This document shows positions 15,515-26,900 of a stretch of DNA of 33,178 nt, piece after piece. The stretch spans positions 1-33,178 of the forward strand of contig JAFGEV010000199.1 in NCBI GenBank assembly GCA_016931385.1, given 5' to 3'. Numbering within the stretch: the first letter of the stretch is position 1; every line of letters begins with the position of its first letter. The position numbers and the translations under genes are program-made. Under the pieces are notes generated by a model, which ran no database searches, was not told the DNA's origin, and saw only the letters and a program-made list of their open reading frames with translations. Source of the DNA: Prolixibacteraceae bacterium (GTDB taxonomy: Bacteria; Bacteroidota; Bacteroidia; Bacteroidales; Prolixibacteraceae).

Positions 15515-16069
15515 TTAAAATTTATAGTTAATTGATAAATTTAGGCTATATAATAAATAAAAAAAATCTGATTTGTATTCCCCTCCACTTAATATAGGGT
15601 AATATCCAACCTGTTTTGTAATTCCATCATAGACCGAAAAAGATAAAACTACAGACATCTTTCCAAACAAATGATAAGTTTGATTAAGGTTTATCCCCAA
15701 AAATAATTCATCTAAAGGATAAGCCTTAGATAACAAACCATTACAGTTTCTTTGTACATAATTTAGTCCAAGCCCTGCTGAAAATCCTTTGATAGCAGGC
15801 ACATTATAGTTTAACTCTAAAGGTACTGAAAGGGCATGTTCCGGCCCATAATAACATCCAATTTTATATTGTAAAATGCTTGAATCGGTTTTAGAATAGC
15901 TAAGTTGTATGCCATAAGTATTAAAAGCCAATCCAAACCAATGGTACAAGTAATCATAGTAATAACTTGATAAAAAATGTAACCTGTCACCAACACCCAG
16001 TTCAAACTGTTGCCCCCGGGTGTTCAGGGAAATGATAAAGAAAAGAGTTATTATAAGCCATTTTTTCAT
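15515..16069 (-). CDS. Secreted outer-membrane-like protein, paralogue B
   Basis: 184 residues. Signal peptide MKKWLIITLFFIISLNTRGQ, then alternating aromatic/hydrophobic strands with glycines (AGLGLNYVQRN, LGINLNQTYHLFG, LSLNLSINYKF) ending in Phe, the look of a small outer-membrane beta-barrel. It shares with its upstream neighbour the pattern LG-x2-D-x-L, YG-x2-L-x-Y-x3-DSSI-x2-Y and SVP-x-E, so the two arose by tandem duplication. It lies 10 nt after that neighbour and 11 nt before the broken GH16 gene, so they are probably one transcript. Family not recognised; a role in glucan binding or uptake is only a guess from context. Confidence 0.8.
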   Translation of the reverse strand: MKKWLIITLFFIISLNTRGQQFELGVGDRLHFLSSYYYDYLYHWFGLAFNTYGIQLSYSKTDSSILQYKIGCYYGPEHALSVPLELNYNVPAIKGFSAGLGLNYVQRNCNGLLSKAYPLDELFLGINLNQTYHLFGKMSVVLSFSVYDGITKQVGYYPILSGGEYKSDFFYLLYSLNLSINYKF

Positions 16070-16079
16070 TTTGGTATCA

Positions 16080-16670
16080 TTAAAGTTTTAAGTACAGAAT
16101 TACATTTAAATTAACCAGGCAATTGTAGTAATCAAAATTCTCGCTTCTTCTTTCATCATAAAATGAATACATGATCAGTCCATGATAGAAAGAAACGGAT
16201 AGTTTCGATTCAAGTTTGTCGGTAACGAAAAACAAACGGTTAAAGCTGCAACCGGCAAGAAAGTCGTTTACCTGATCGCCAAAAAGATAGAAATTCCAGG
16301 CATACCGGGTAAAATACTGAACACCCAGACCTGCTGACCATTTGCTATGTTTCCCTAAATTGAAACTGACCTCGAAGGGAACTGAAATGGTTTTGGCATA
16401 TCCGGTATATATTCCCAGTGAGTAGTTTACTATGCTTGAATCTGATTGGGTATACTTCAGATTCAAACCATATAAGTTCATTAACGTTTCATAATCATTT
16501 GTATACCTGAATCTATTGTTCAGCGTAGTGAAATACGTTAACTGATCACTGATCCCCAGACTGAGTTTTTGGGCATTGGCACAAACTGTAGTGAAGAGAA
16601 GAAGAAGTGCAAAAAGTGTTAGCTTTTGCAACCTGAGTTTTAGCCTGAGTGTCGGTTTAAGGCGTTTCAT
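16080..16670 (-). CDS. Secreted outer-membrane-like protein, paralogue A
   Basis: 196 residues. A basic N-terminus (MKRLKPTLRLKLRLQK) precedes the signal peptide core and an ANAQ cleavage site. The mature part matches paralogue B: LGISDQLTYF, YGLNLKYTQSDSSI, YSLGIYTGYAKTISVPFEV, SAGLGVQYFTR. It has the same beta-rich, aromatic composition and ends in LYLKL. It is first of three closely spaced minus-strand genes (this, paralogue B, GH16). An inverted repeat lies 27-52 nt before its ATG and may be an operator. Function unknown. Confidence 0.8.
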   Translation of the reverse strand: MKRLKPTLRLKLRLQKLTLFALLLLFTTVCANAQKLSLGISDQLTYFTTLNNRFRYTNDYETLMNLYGLNLKYTQSDSSIVNYSLGIYTGYAKTISVPFEVSFNLGKHSKWSAGLGVQYFTRYAWNFYLFGDQVNDFLAGCSFNRLFFVTDKLESKLSVSFYHGLIMYSFYDERRSENFDYYNCLVNLNVILYLKL

Positions 16671-16696
16671 TGTTTAGTTCAATTAAATTTCAAACA

Positions 16697-16722
16697 TTTA
16701 CCTTGTTATACCACGAGGTAAA
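16697..16722. promoter_or_regulatory. Inverted repeat upstream of the paralogue-GH16 gene run
   Basis: TTTACCT and AGGTAAA form a perfect 7-bp inverted repeat with 12-base spacer, immediately upstream of the first gene of the run. Position and size suit a repressor or activator site; no protein can be named. Confidence 0.3.
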
Positions 16723-16830
16723 ACACCTTAACCCTTTTCTGAATCGCAATTAAATACAGTAACAAATATATGAAAAAATGATTTCAAGTAGTTATTTGAA
16801 ATTTTTTTAAAATCAAAATTTATTTGATTT

Positions 16831-16854
16831 CTCAACCTCAACCTCAACCTCAAC
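16831..16854. repeat. Hexanucleotide tandem repeat (CTCAAC)x4
   Basis: Four exact CTCAAC units, followed by a decayed fifth (CTTAAT). It lies in the 324-nt gap between the PorP/SprF-like gene and paralogue A, about 160 nt upstream of paralogue A. The same gap holds a second small repeat at 16931-16968, built from ATATCCAA and GAATATTCAATG words of the kind often dispersed in this phylum. The gap shows no gene. Confidence 0.8.
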
Positions 16855-16994
16855 CTTAATTTTAGCCTGGATTCTATGCATCACAGTACTATACACGCTT
16901 TTTATTTATTCGTCTGTTTTGCGTTGAAAAAATATCCAATACTGAATATTCAATGACCAATATCCAACAGGAGAATGTGGAATGTAACCAACTG

Positions 16995-17969
16995 TTAAAA
17001 AGCCGGGAACGGGAAGGTTTGATTTTCTTTAACCTTGAAATCGTAACGCAGCAGTATCTCAAACGTACCTCCCTGGAATTCCCTGAGGCGGGTGTGGGAA
17101 TAATCGTAACTGAAACCAATCTTCATGTTTTTATACTGAAACTGTGCATAAGCGCCCAAAGCATCGCTGATACGGTACATCAATCCAAACCAAACTTTTT
17201 CATAGAACAGGAACGAGAAATCGAAATCGGCTGTAATTGGCGCACCAGGTGTCATTATGGTGGTTAACCCCGGTTTAAATGCTATGTTCTCAGATAGTGG
17301 CAATATATATGCGCCATGCAAAAAGTAGTGCTGTTTTTCGCTGCTGAGTGCTTCAACAGTTTCTCCATTTAAAGTGTATGTTGAATCAACTTTGTTGATG
17401 TACCTGTTTTCGAGCAACCGTGGAACGGAGAATCCCAGGTAGAAATTGTCGGAGTACCAGAATACCCCTACGCCGGCATTGAAAAATACCTTGTTATCCT
17501 CACCGTAACGTATGATGTATTCATCATCGTAATGATAGCGGTACAGATCGGTAAGGTTCCACTGGAAATAATTGATGCCCGCTTTAAGCCCGAAACTGAT
17601 CTGCGTCTTTTCGCTTGCCCTTATCCGGTAGGAATAGTTTGCAAAGAACCCTGTTGTTGAAAACGGGGTGGTGTAATCGTACATAAAATCGAAGCCCAGG
17701 CCCATGTGCAAACTGTCGATGGGCATGCTCATGGTCAGCGATGATGTGGATGGCGCCCCTTTCAGATTCACCCACTGGTTGCGAAATACCCCGGTTACGT
17801 TACCCACGCCCCTTAGCCCGGTGTAGGCCGGGTTAACCGACATCAGGTTGTTCATGTATTGCGAATATACGGGATCCTGCTGCGCCATTGCCGGGCAGCT
17901 GAACAAAAGCGCCAATCCTACTGCAAGCAGGCCGGCTCCTTTCATCAATATGTTTCTGATCCCTTTCAT
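16995..17969 (-). CDS. PorP/SprF family type IX secretion membrane protein
   Basis: 324 residues. Signal peptide ends ...CPAMAQ, followed by the family hallmark QDPVYSQYMNNLMSVNPAYTG and VFRNQW. The remainder is an outer-membrane beta-barrel pattern ending with FEILLRYDF. SprF-like proteins are needed for export or surface attachment of their partner giant type B cargo (SprB in Flavobacterium johnsoniae). It starts 9 nt after the stop of the 4281-residue protein, so it is surely co-transcribed and most likely dedicated to it. Everything expected of the family is present. Confidence 0.95.
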   Translation of the reverse strand: MKGIRNILMKGAGLLAVGLALLFSCPAMAQQDPVYSQYMNNLMSVNPAYTGLRGVGNVTGVFRNQWVNLKGAPSTSSLTMSMPIDSLHMGLGFDFMYDYTTPFSTTGFFANYSYRIRASEKTQISFGLKAGINYFQWNLTDLYRYHYDDEYIIRYGEDNKVFFNAGVGVFWYSDNFYLGFSVPRLLENRYINKVDSTYTLNGETVEALSSEKQHYFLHGAYILPLSENIAFKPGLTTIMTPGAPITADFDFSFLFYEKVWFGLMYRISDALGAYAQFQYKNMKIGFSYDYSHTRLREFQGGTFEILLRYDFKVKENQTFPFPAF

Positions 17970-17978
17970 TCGTTCATC

Positions 17979-20900
17979 TTACCAGAACAGGTATATAAAG
18001 CCTGCCTGGCGGTTCTTTCCTTCGTTATAAATTAATGTATAGTAATATGTTCCGGCCGGCAGCGGTTTATTGCCGAACAAACTTCCCCGGTTCGAATAGC
18101 CACCCCAGTCGTTTTTGTAATCCCGTTGTTCATAAACCACGTGCCCGTACCTGTTAAAAATCTGGAGCATGTTTCCCGGGAAGTAATGAATGCCGTCGAT
18201 GATAAGCACATCGTTTTTCCCGTCGCCGTTGGGCGAGATAATCTCGGGTACCTTCAACTCTTCAATAAGGAATATGATGTAGGCATTTCCGGTATTTCCG
18301 CAGGGGGAAACAAGTGTATAAATCATGCTGTCGCGTCCCATGAAATCGGTGTTTGGGTAATAGGTTACCATGGTGTTGTCTTCAAAAAATGAAACATAAC
18401 CGTTCCCGGGATTGGTGTGATCGGCGATGTAAGGCATGAAATACCCCGAGTCGTTTGCAAGGGGATAGAATTCGACCGGAATGCCCGGGTAGGTTCGCAC
18501 GGTATCGGCAACAGCGTACAGGGCTGCTTCATCTGGCAGGTCGATTCTGACAGTGGCAGTGGCCGAATCTCCTTCATTGTCGAAAATGGTGTATTGGAAC
18601 TCATCATCGGAACAGGTTTCAAAATAGTGGTGGTAGATGAATTCGCCTGTTTCAGGATTGAATTCAACTGTACCGTATTCTGGCCCTGAACCGGGTACCA
18701 GGTGAGTCCGGGCTATATCAATGTATGCGTTCGGATCGTCAATGGTATCGGGGTCGTAGTCATTATCGAGTACCGGCAGGGCAAGTATGCCGCCAAATTC
18801 AACCAGAAGGGTATCGTCGTCGTTAGCCACGGGCGGCATGTTGCGCTGAATTACATCGATGTATGCCCAGGCATTGGCAGTTTGTCCCCAGATGTCGATG
18901 ATTTCATATTCCAGTGAATCGGGCCCGTAGTAATGCGGATAGGGCACATAGTTTATGTAATTGTCAGATGTTCCTGCAGCTTCACCATGTTCCGGCGGAG
19001 TGACCACAACAATCGAATCAATCGTACAACGCTGGTTGTCTTTAAACAGGTCGTTGGCCAGAACATCCAGCAGGTTCTGCTTCGAGTTTTCATCAAGCGA
19101 AACGGTATCGTCCAGGGCTTCAATGCCGTTAAGTACGGGCATAATATATACGCGTCCCGTGTCGGATAGCCCGTCCGGGTCTTTTATTTCGTACCTGAAA
19201 TAATTGTCGCACCACAGGATGGTGTCGGCAGAAACAATGATCAGGCTGTCGATTCCATTGAAACTTATACTGAGTGATTGCCCCTGTTCTACAGAATTGG
19301 TTGTAAGCAGTATTGGGTCATTGTCGACATCGTAATCATTTTGCAGAATATCGGAGAAATTTATTTGGAGTGGATTTGCTTCATCAACCCATGTTATGGT
19401 ATCGTTCACGGCAACCGGGCCATCGTTCACCGGGATAATGGTAACGGCTACATTCAGCGAAGCACACTGCCAGGCATCAGAGCACAGGTTGAGGCTGTAA
19501 CGGTCGTGCCCGTTTATATCCTGATCGGGTGTGAATACCAGCAGGGTGTTGTTTTCAATGAACTCATAGCTGCCAAGCACAGGTGCAAGTTCTTCGGCAA
19601 AGGTTTCAACGTCGAAGAAGAAGTTGTAACGGGCCAGGGCGGCCACAATGTCAAGGGTGTCGGGGGTATCCTCATACATGGTTTGCTGCACGTAAATGGC
19701 CGTATCGAGTTCAACCGTAATGTTTACAGTGGCCGTAGCGCATGCCCCTTCAATATCACAAATCGTGTAGTTGAAACTTTCTTCACCTTCGTTCACCCAG
19801 GGTTTATAGCGTAAAGTACCGGTGTTCCGGTCAATTTCAACATCTCCAATCTGAGCACCTTCGCCTGAAATATCAAGTGTTTGCCAGTCGAGTTCGCTAT
19901 CCACATCAAAATCGTTTTTCAAAACGTACAGCCTACTGAAGGTATTTTCAGTAACAAGGTAGCTGTCGTCAGCGGCTACGGGCGGGTCGTTTACCGGCTC
20001 AACCCAGATGTTGATTTCGGCCACATCCCAATTTTCTGCAGTATCGGATATCGTATAACGAACCCAGTCGGGACCGTTATAATTTATTCCAGGGTAATAT
20101 TTCACGTCTAACTTGTAATCAATCCTGGTTGTTCCATACCTGGTATCTTCCAATACCTCAAATGTGGTTATGTCGGTTTCAATATCAGGATCAGAATTAT
20201 GATCATTGTTTGTTGGGTGGGGGTTCAGGACAAAGGCCGAATCTTCCTTCGTTTCATAATAATCGTTCATTGCCACAAACTCGCTGCCCAGGGGTTTTAC
20301 CACTACGGTTACTGTTGCTTCATCGCAACTTTGCTCAACTGCATCAAGGTTGCAAACCTGGTAACGGAATTCATATGTGTCTGTAAAGCCGTTTTCAGGT
20401 GTGTATTTAATCTTCCCGTTTACCGTTACTGCATCTCCATGTTCGGGCTGGCTTGTTACTGTGAGAGTCGCGGGATTAATCCCGTTATCGTTATCGTCAA
20501 CATAGTCGTTTTTCAGAACATCGATGATAACAGGCTGCCCGGAAAAAGTTTTTGCCAGATCATCGAAAACCATAATCTCACCTTTAACAGGAGTTACATT
20601 AATAAATACCCAGGCATAATCCCAGGCGCCAAGCCCCGATGAAACAATGTATTCAAGCGAGTCAGTCCCGTTAAAGCCTTCTGCCGGTTCGTAAATGATG
20701 CTTTGCTTGTAGAAGTCGTAAATGGCCGTGCCGTTTACGGGGTGTACTTTTATTTCAACGGTTCGTGGGTCGGGCGAATCGCCGCCAATGGTGTCGTTCA
20801 GCAAAATATCAATATTGATTTCAGTTTCCTCAGGTGTCGAAACGTTATCGTTCTGAGCACGGAAGGCAGAGAGGGTGTCGCGAACAATGACCGTTACAAC

Positions 20901-23900
20901 AACGTAAGCCGGGTATTCGCCATCGCTTAAGGAATAGGTAAATTCATCGATTCCTGAAAAACCATTTGCCGGTGTATATTCAAGCTCAGTACCCGATTGA
21001 GCTATTGTGCCATTTTCCGATTCAGCCGGATATTCCAGTGTGCCAGAATTAATCGTATTGTCAACATCGCTTACCTGTGGCATGAATTCGAACTGAACCG
21101 GGGTTTCCCATGGGGTTAGCAAAACCAAAGGTGTAGCTACAGGTGGGTCGTTTACCGGGATTACATTTATCAGCATCCATGCGCTGTCCCTGTATACCGG
21201 GCTGCCCATGTCACTTATCCTGTATTTCAGGCTGTCGCTTCCGGTAAAATCTTTTTCGGGATAATAATAAATCACACCGGTAACACTGTTTACAAAAGCT
21301 TTGCCGTGCTTGGGCGCTGTGAGTATGGTAAGCGATGAATAATCAAAATTACCTTCGCCATCGTAATCTGGATCTTCATCGTTTTCAACTACGTTAAAGG
21401 CAATGTACTTATCTTCTTCAACCGTTACTTGGTCATCATTCGCGGTTAGTGCATCGTTCCGGCCCATGATCTCAACAATTAACTGGGCATCGGCAGTCAG
21501 ACCTTCTCCATCGGCCACCGTATAGGTAAAGGCTTCGGTGATATACTGGTCGGGGCCAAGGCGGAAAATTTCAGGCCTGTTTGGTGTATATATAGCCTGG
21601 CCGGTTGTGTCCCAGAAAAGCTCACCGTTGGCTCCCGATACAACGGGATTTGTAATACCCTGCATCCGGATAAGCTTTAGCGTGTCCCTGTCAGGATCGT
21701 GCACACTTTTGGGGATCAGCGATGGCGACAATGCTTTGCTGATCATGTTCTGATCAAGTCTTAAAGTATCATTCCATGCCAGCGGAGCGTTGTTAATCCC
21801 GATGATGTTGATTAAAAACAGCGAAGTATCGCTTGCAAGCCATTCGTCTTCTATGATATAGCTGAACGAATCGATTGCCGTTTCACCCGGGCGCAATGCC
21901 ACGGCCTGTGCCGAGTCGGGTACATAGTTAAACGTACCGTCATCGTTCCAGGTAAGCGTTCCGTATTTACCGACAATTACATTATCAGGCCTGTCGTCCA
22001 CTTTAATCAGCGTCCTTACATCACCGTCAACATCGTAGTCGTTAAAGAGAATATGTTCATCGGCTGCGGTGAGGCTTACCGATTTCATATCTTCAGTATA
22101 ATAAAAGTCTTCAACGGCCACGGGCGGGTCATTCACCCCGATGATCTCAACTACAAGCTCAGCCGTATCGGTCCCGCCAAAAATATCGGAGGCTACGTAG
22201 GGATACACCGCGTAAACGACTTCCCCATAACGCAGTTTATCGGTTTCTTCACGGTTAGTGTTGAAAATATAGGTTCCCAGGGAATCCCAGTCCAGTTCAC
22301 CGTAAATGGTTAAGGTTTCAGCTTCCGATACAAAAAGGGTATCTCCGTCAATATCGGTATCGTTTGAAAGCAGCCCGTTGCCGAATTCCGGCAAACCGGT
22401 TATGCTTTCGGTATCTTCATCAATGCTTACCGAGTCGTTTACGGCAACCGGATTGTCGTTGTTGCCGGTAATAATAATGACAACTTTTGCTGTATCGAAG
22501 CTGTTGAACGAATCCCTGATGATGTAATCGAACTGTTCGCTCACAACTTCACCCGATCGCAGGGTGTCGTTTTCTTCATTCAGGGTATAGGTAAACGAGC
22601 CGTCGCTTCCCCATTCAAGGTTTCCAAATAGAGTTTTAATTTCAGTTGACAAATGGTTGTGGAAAGTGCGTATGATTATGTTATCACCATCTACATCAAC
22701 ATCATTGTCAAGCAATCCGTCAATGCCAGGGGTGAGCGTGATTTGCCGGTAGTCTTCCTCAATTTCTATGGTATCGTTTATGGCAACCGGTTTATCGTTG
22801 GTTCCGGTAATTTTTATCCACAGGGTGTCGGTGCCGGTTGCGCCTACACGGTCTTCAATGGTGTAGGGGAAGAAGTCCCATACGATTTCGCCATTGTACA
22901 GCGAATCGGTGGCTTCGGAAACCAGTTCATAAGTGTATTCACTCAGGTCATTCCAGGTAAGGCTGCCATATCTTCCTGTAGTTTCATAACCGGTTTCCCC
23001 GTTTACTGAAACCATCATGATGGTATCGTTTATATCGATATCCCAGTCATTTTCCAGCAGGTGGTTATTCTGTACCTCAGTTCCAGAAACGTTTTCGTCC
23101 GATTCAGTAAGGCTGTTGTCGTCACGCACAGCCACGGGGGCATCGTTTTCACCTTCAATATAAATGTATAAGTATGCCGAAGCCAGCGAGTCGTGGTCGT
23201 CGATGATGGTGTACAGGATTGAATCGGTAACGGTCAGGCCAAGGGGCAGGGTGTCGAGGCCTGCGTTGCGGTAGTAAGTAAACGCACCGGTGCTGTCCCA
23301 TTTCAGGGCACAGTATTCCGAAAGGGTGCTGTCATTCGGACTCCCTTCAACCTGGTATAAAGTGAATGCATCGCCGTCCCTGTCAGAGTCGTTGAACAGC
23401 AATGATTCCTCCGGATTGTTAAACGCTTTTTTAAGGGTATCTTCCGAAATAAATACAGAGTCGTTCAGGGCTGTTGGTGGGTCGTTTTCACCGAAAATGC
23501 TGATGACAAGCCAGGCAGTATCGGTGGCATCGTGGACATCGCTGATCACGTACCTGAACGAATCAATAACAGCCGCACCGGCAGCCAGGCTGTCGACAAA
23601 GGGGAACAGGGTGTAAACAAAAATCCCGTTAGAACCCCAGTCGAGACGGCCAAACTCGCCGTCAATATGTTTGTTTGCTGTGCCGTTTATTAAATCGATG
23701 CCAATGTTATCCCTGTCAATGTCCCAGTCTTCTGCCAATATTCCCTTTTCAGGGATATCCCTGATCAGTTGCCCCTGGTTTTCATAAATTGTATCGTAGT
23801 GGTTATTGGCAAAGGGGGCGTCGTTTTGGCCGGTAATTCTTACGAAAAGGTAAGCTCCTGTTGTTTCATCTGATTGCCTGTCTGATACCCGGTATTCAAA

Positions 23901-26900
23901 TACATCCGTGTAAATTACTCCTTCAGGGAAAGGATCAACAGCTTCTTCACTGGAAGTGTAGGTAAAAGCTCCCGTTGAGTCCCATGCAAGCTTGCCGAAA
24001 TTCCCCTGAATCGTGTCAATGGTTACCCCGTCAATCTGCACAATAATCAGATTCCGGTCGGGATCACTGTCGTTTGCCAATAATCCATCTTCTTCCGGCA
24101 CAAAAGTTTCACGGGTATCTTCATAAATGCTTAGGGTGTCGTTGTTTGCTATAGGCAGGTCATTTGCGCCAATAATGTAGATAAACAACATGGCGATATC
24201 GGTCAGGGCTTCCTCTGGCCTGTCGTGGATAACATAGGTAAAAGTGTCGATGATTGTTTCCCCGGCAGCCAGATGGTTGATTGAATCAGGGAAAGGATAG
24301 TAAGTGTACGAACCGTCAATGTTCCAATCGAGTATTCCATACTTTCCATCGGCAATTTCAAAACTGCTTCCGTTTATCTCGTTTACCCTTAATTCATCAC
24401 CATCAACATCCGTATCGTTAGAGAGTAAAGCTTCAGGTTCACCAAAATTTATGGTCATAGAAGCGGAATCTTCAGGGTAAATCAGTATGTCGTCGTTAGC
24501 AACAGGCGGGTCGTTTACCGGGTTGATTATGATGGTGACCGTTGCCTCGGAACATGCACTGTCATCGTCACATAAAGTGTATATAAATGAAACTTCACCA
24601 TTGACATCGGGATCAGGCTGATATCTTAGAATACCGTTTGGTGAAAGGGTGATTAATCCGTTTTCATCGGCTGTTCCTTCGTTTCCGGGATCAATCCTGA
24701 CCGCAAGTGTTGCTTCTGTGTCATCAACATCTTCATCGTTATCAATTACGGAAACATTTTGCAGGATGTTATCTTCTTCAATATAGAATGTATCGTTAAC
24801 AGCAACCGGCGGATCATTCACAGGCAAAATCCTGAAGTATACGGTTGAGTCGTTCAATGCCCAATCAGTGCCGTCCGAAGCATTGTAGAGGAAATGATCG
24901 GTACCGTTCCAATCGGTATCGGGTACAAAATTCAATCTGGATATCTGGCTGTAATTTACAATCTGTCCAATAACAACAGGGGCTACATTGTAATTCAAGA
25001 TACCGTGTTCAGGAAGAGATGTAATTTCGATTTGCTGCAGTTCGTCATTCGGGTCAGCATCTTCAAAAGCGTTTCTGAAATTGATTACTGAAGTTGTAAA
25101 GTAAATTGTATTGTCTTCGGTTCCGTCGTTCAGCCATAAATCGTGCGCAACAGGAGGGGTATTGACATAAACGAAACGAATAGTATCGAACGATACATCC
25201 TGCCCGTCAGAGGCTCCCCATTCCACTTCAACGGTTCCGTTGAAACCTGCCGGGGGAGAATATCTAACTTCGTTAAATGAAATAAATGGGATGCTGTATG
25301 AGCCTGTAATAACTGCATTGTTAATGCGGAAAAAACCTGGTGTACCTGGTGGGATATTCAGGTAGAATGTTGTTGCGTTATCGTGGGCATCTGCATCGGA
25401 ATAGTGGCTAAGGATTTCTGTTTTATCAATGGTTTGGATTTCATCTTCGGGCAGGCCTTCCCTTATGATTGCTGTTAAAACAGGCGCTTCGTTTATATAG
25501 TTTACGATTACCTCTGCCGGTGAATCACCCCAGTTGTAACCATCGTAAGCATTCCACCGGAACGTTTCAGTGCCTTCGTGGTAGGTATAGCCGCTGGTAA
25601 ATATGACAGCAAAATTGCCGCTTTGCAACTGACCTCGGGAAAATTTTTGATTCAAAGAAACCGGTATCCCGTTAAATACGAGCCTTACCCCTCCCGAAAG
25701 GATGCTCAGCACCTGGAGGGTGTCAAGGTCGTATTCACCTTCGGGTATGGTTGTATTGGAAAGGTTGTTGCTGAAATCGTCAAAGGTGATGGCAACTTCA
25801 GTCGTTTCGGAAACATCGAAAATAACATCGCTCAGGGTTGGCGGGTCGGGTTCTTCCATTACCTCGATGTTCACGGTGGCCGGAAATGTTGCCCAGCCGG
25901 CTCCGTCATACGCATTCCATTCAAATGAAGTATTGCCGAACCATCCCGGGGTTGGCGTAAACCGTAATGAACCGATCTGTCCTGTTGGAATTTCCATGCC
26001 GGCAGTATTAACAGGATTATCTGCAAAGCTTAACACCCCGTTGGCCGGAAGTGATTCTATCCTGATGGCTTCTATGAATTGCCCCGGATCATTGGGCTCG
26101 TCAAAGTGTGCTTCGAACGAATCGGGCCTAAAGGTATAGGTACTATTTTGCCACATTCGCACCATGAAATCCTCAATAATGGGCGGGTTATTCAGTACAT
26201 CCAGGTAAAAAGTTGAATCATCAGAACAGCCGTTGTCGTTTTCAACCCAAAGGCTTATGACATTATTGGCTGAAATATTTTCATATAAAATGTCATCAGG
26301 ATCGGGTTCATCGGAACTGCCCGGGCTACCTCCGCCAAAGGTCCATTGCCAGTTGTTTATAGCTGTTCCGGGACTGGTAACTGAATTGTTGTCGTTAAAA
26401 TCAACAGGGGCGCCCCGGTATACAGGTTGCGGACTGTAACCGGGGACGGCCTGAAGATTGTCGATTGCTACTGTGCGGGTTGTCGTAGCAGTACAAAGTT
26501 TATCGTCGGTGGCAACAAGCGTAACGTTAAGCGTGTTGCCCTTTTGATTCTCGTTAAATGCATGGGTTGGGTATTGATTATCGGAGCTTTCCCCATCCAT
26601 GAAATCCCAGTCCCATCCATTCACATCTCCGTTATCTGAATAAGAGAGATCTGTGAATTGAACTTCCTGTCCGGCGCAGACAAGTGCATCGTCAACATCA
26701 AAAACCGCATGCATGTTTGCCGGGTTGTAAATCTTTACCTGATGGTCGAAGGTGGCCGTGTCGCTGCAACCAATGCTGTTCGATACGATCATCATCGGCC
26801 TGTATAGGCCGTAAACAGGATAGGCATAGCTTGGATCTCGTACATTGGACGTGTCACTATCGCCACTATCCGGGTCGAAAATCCATTTCCACCGGCTTTT

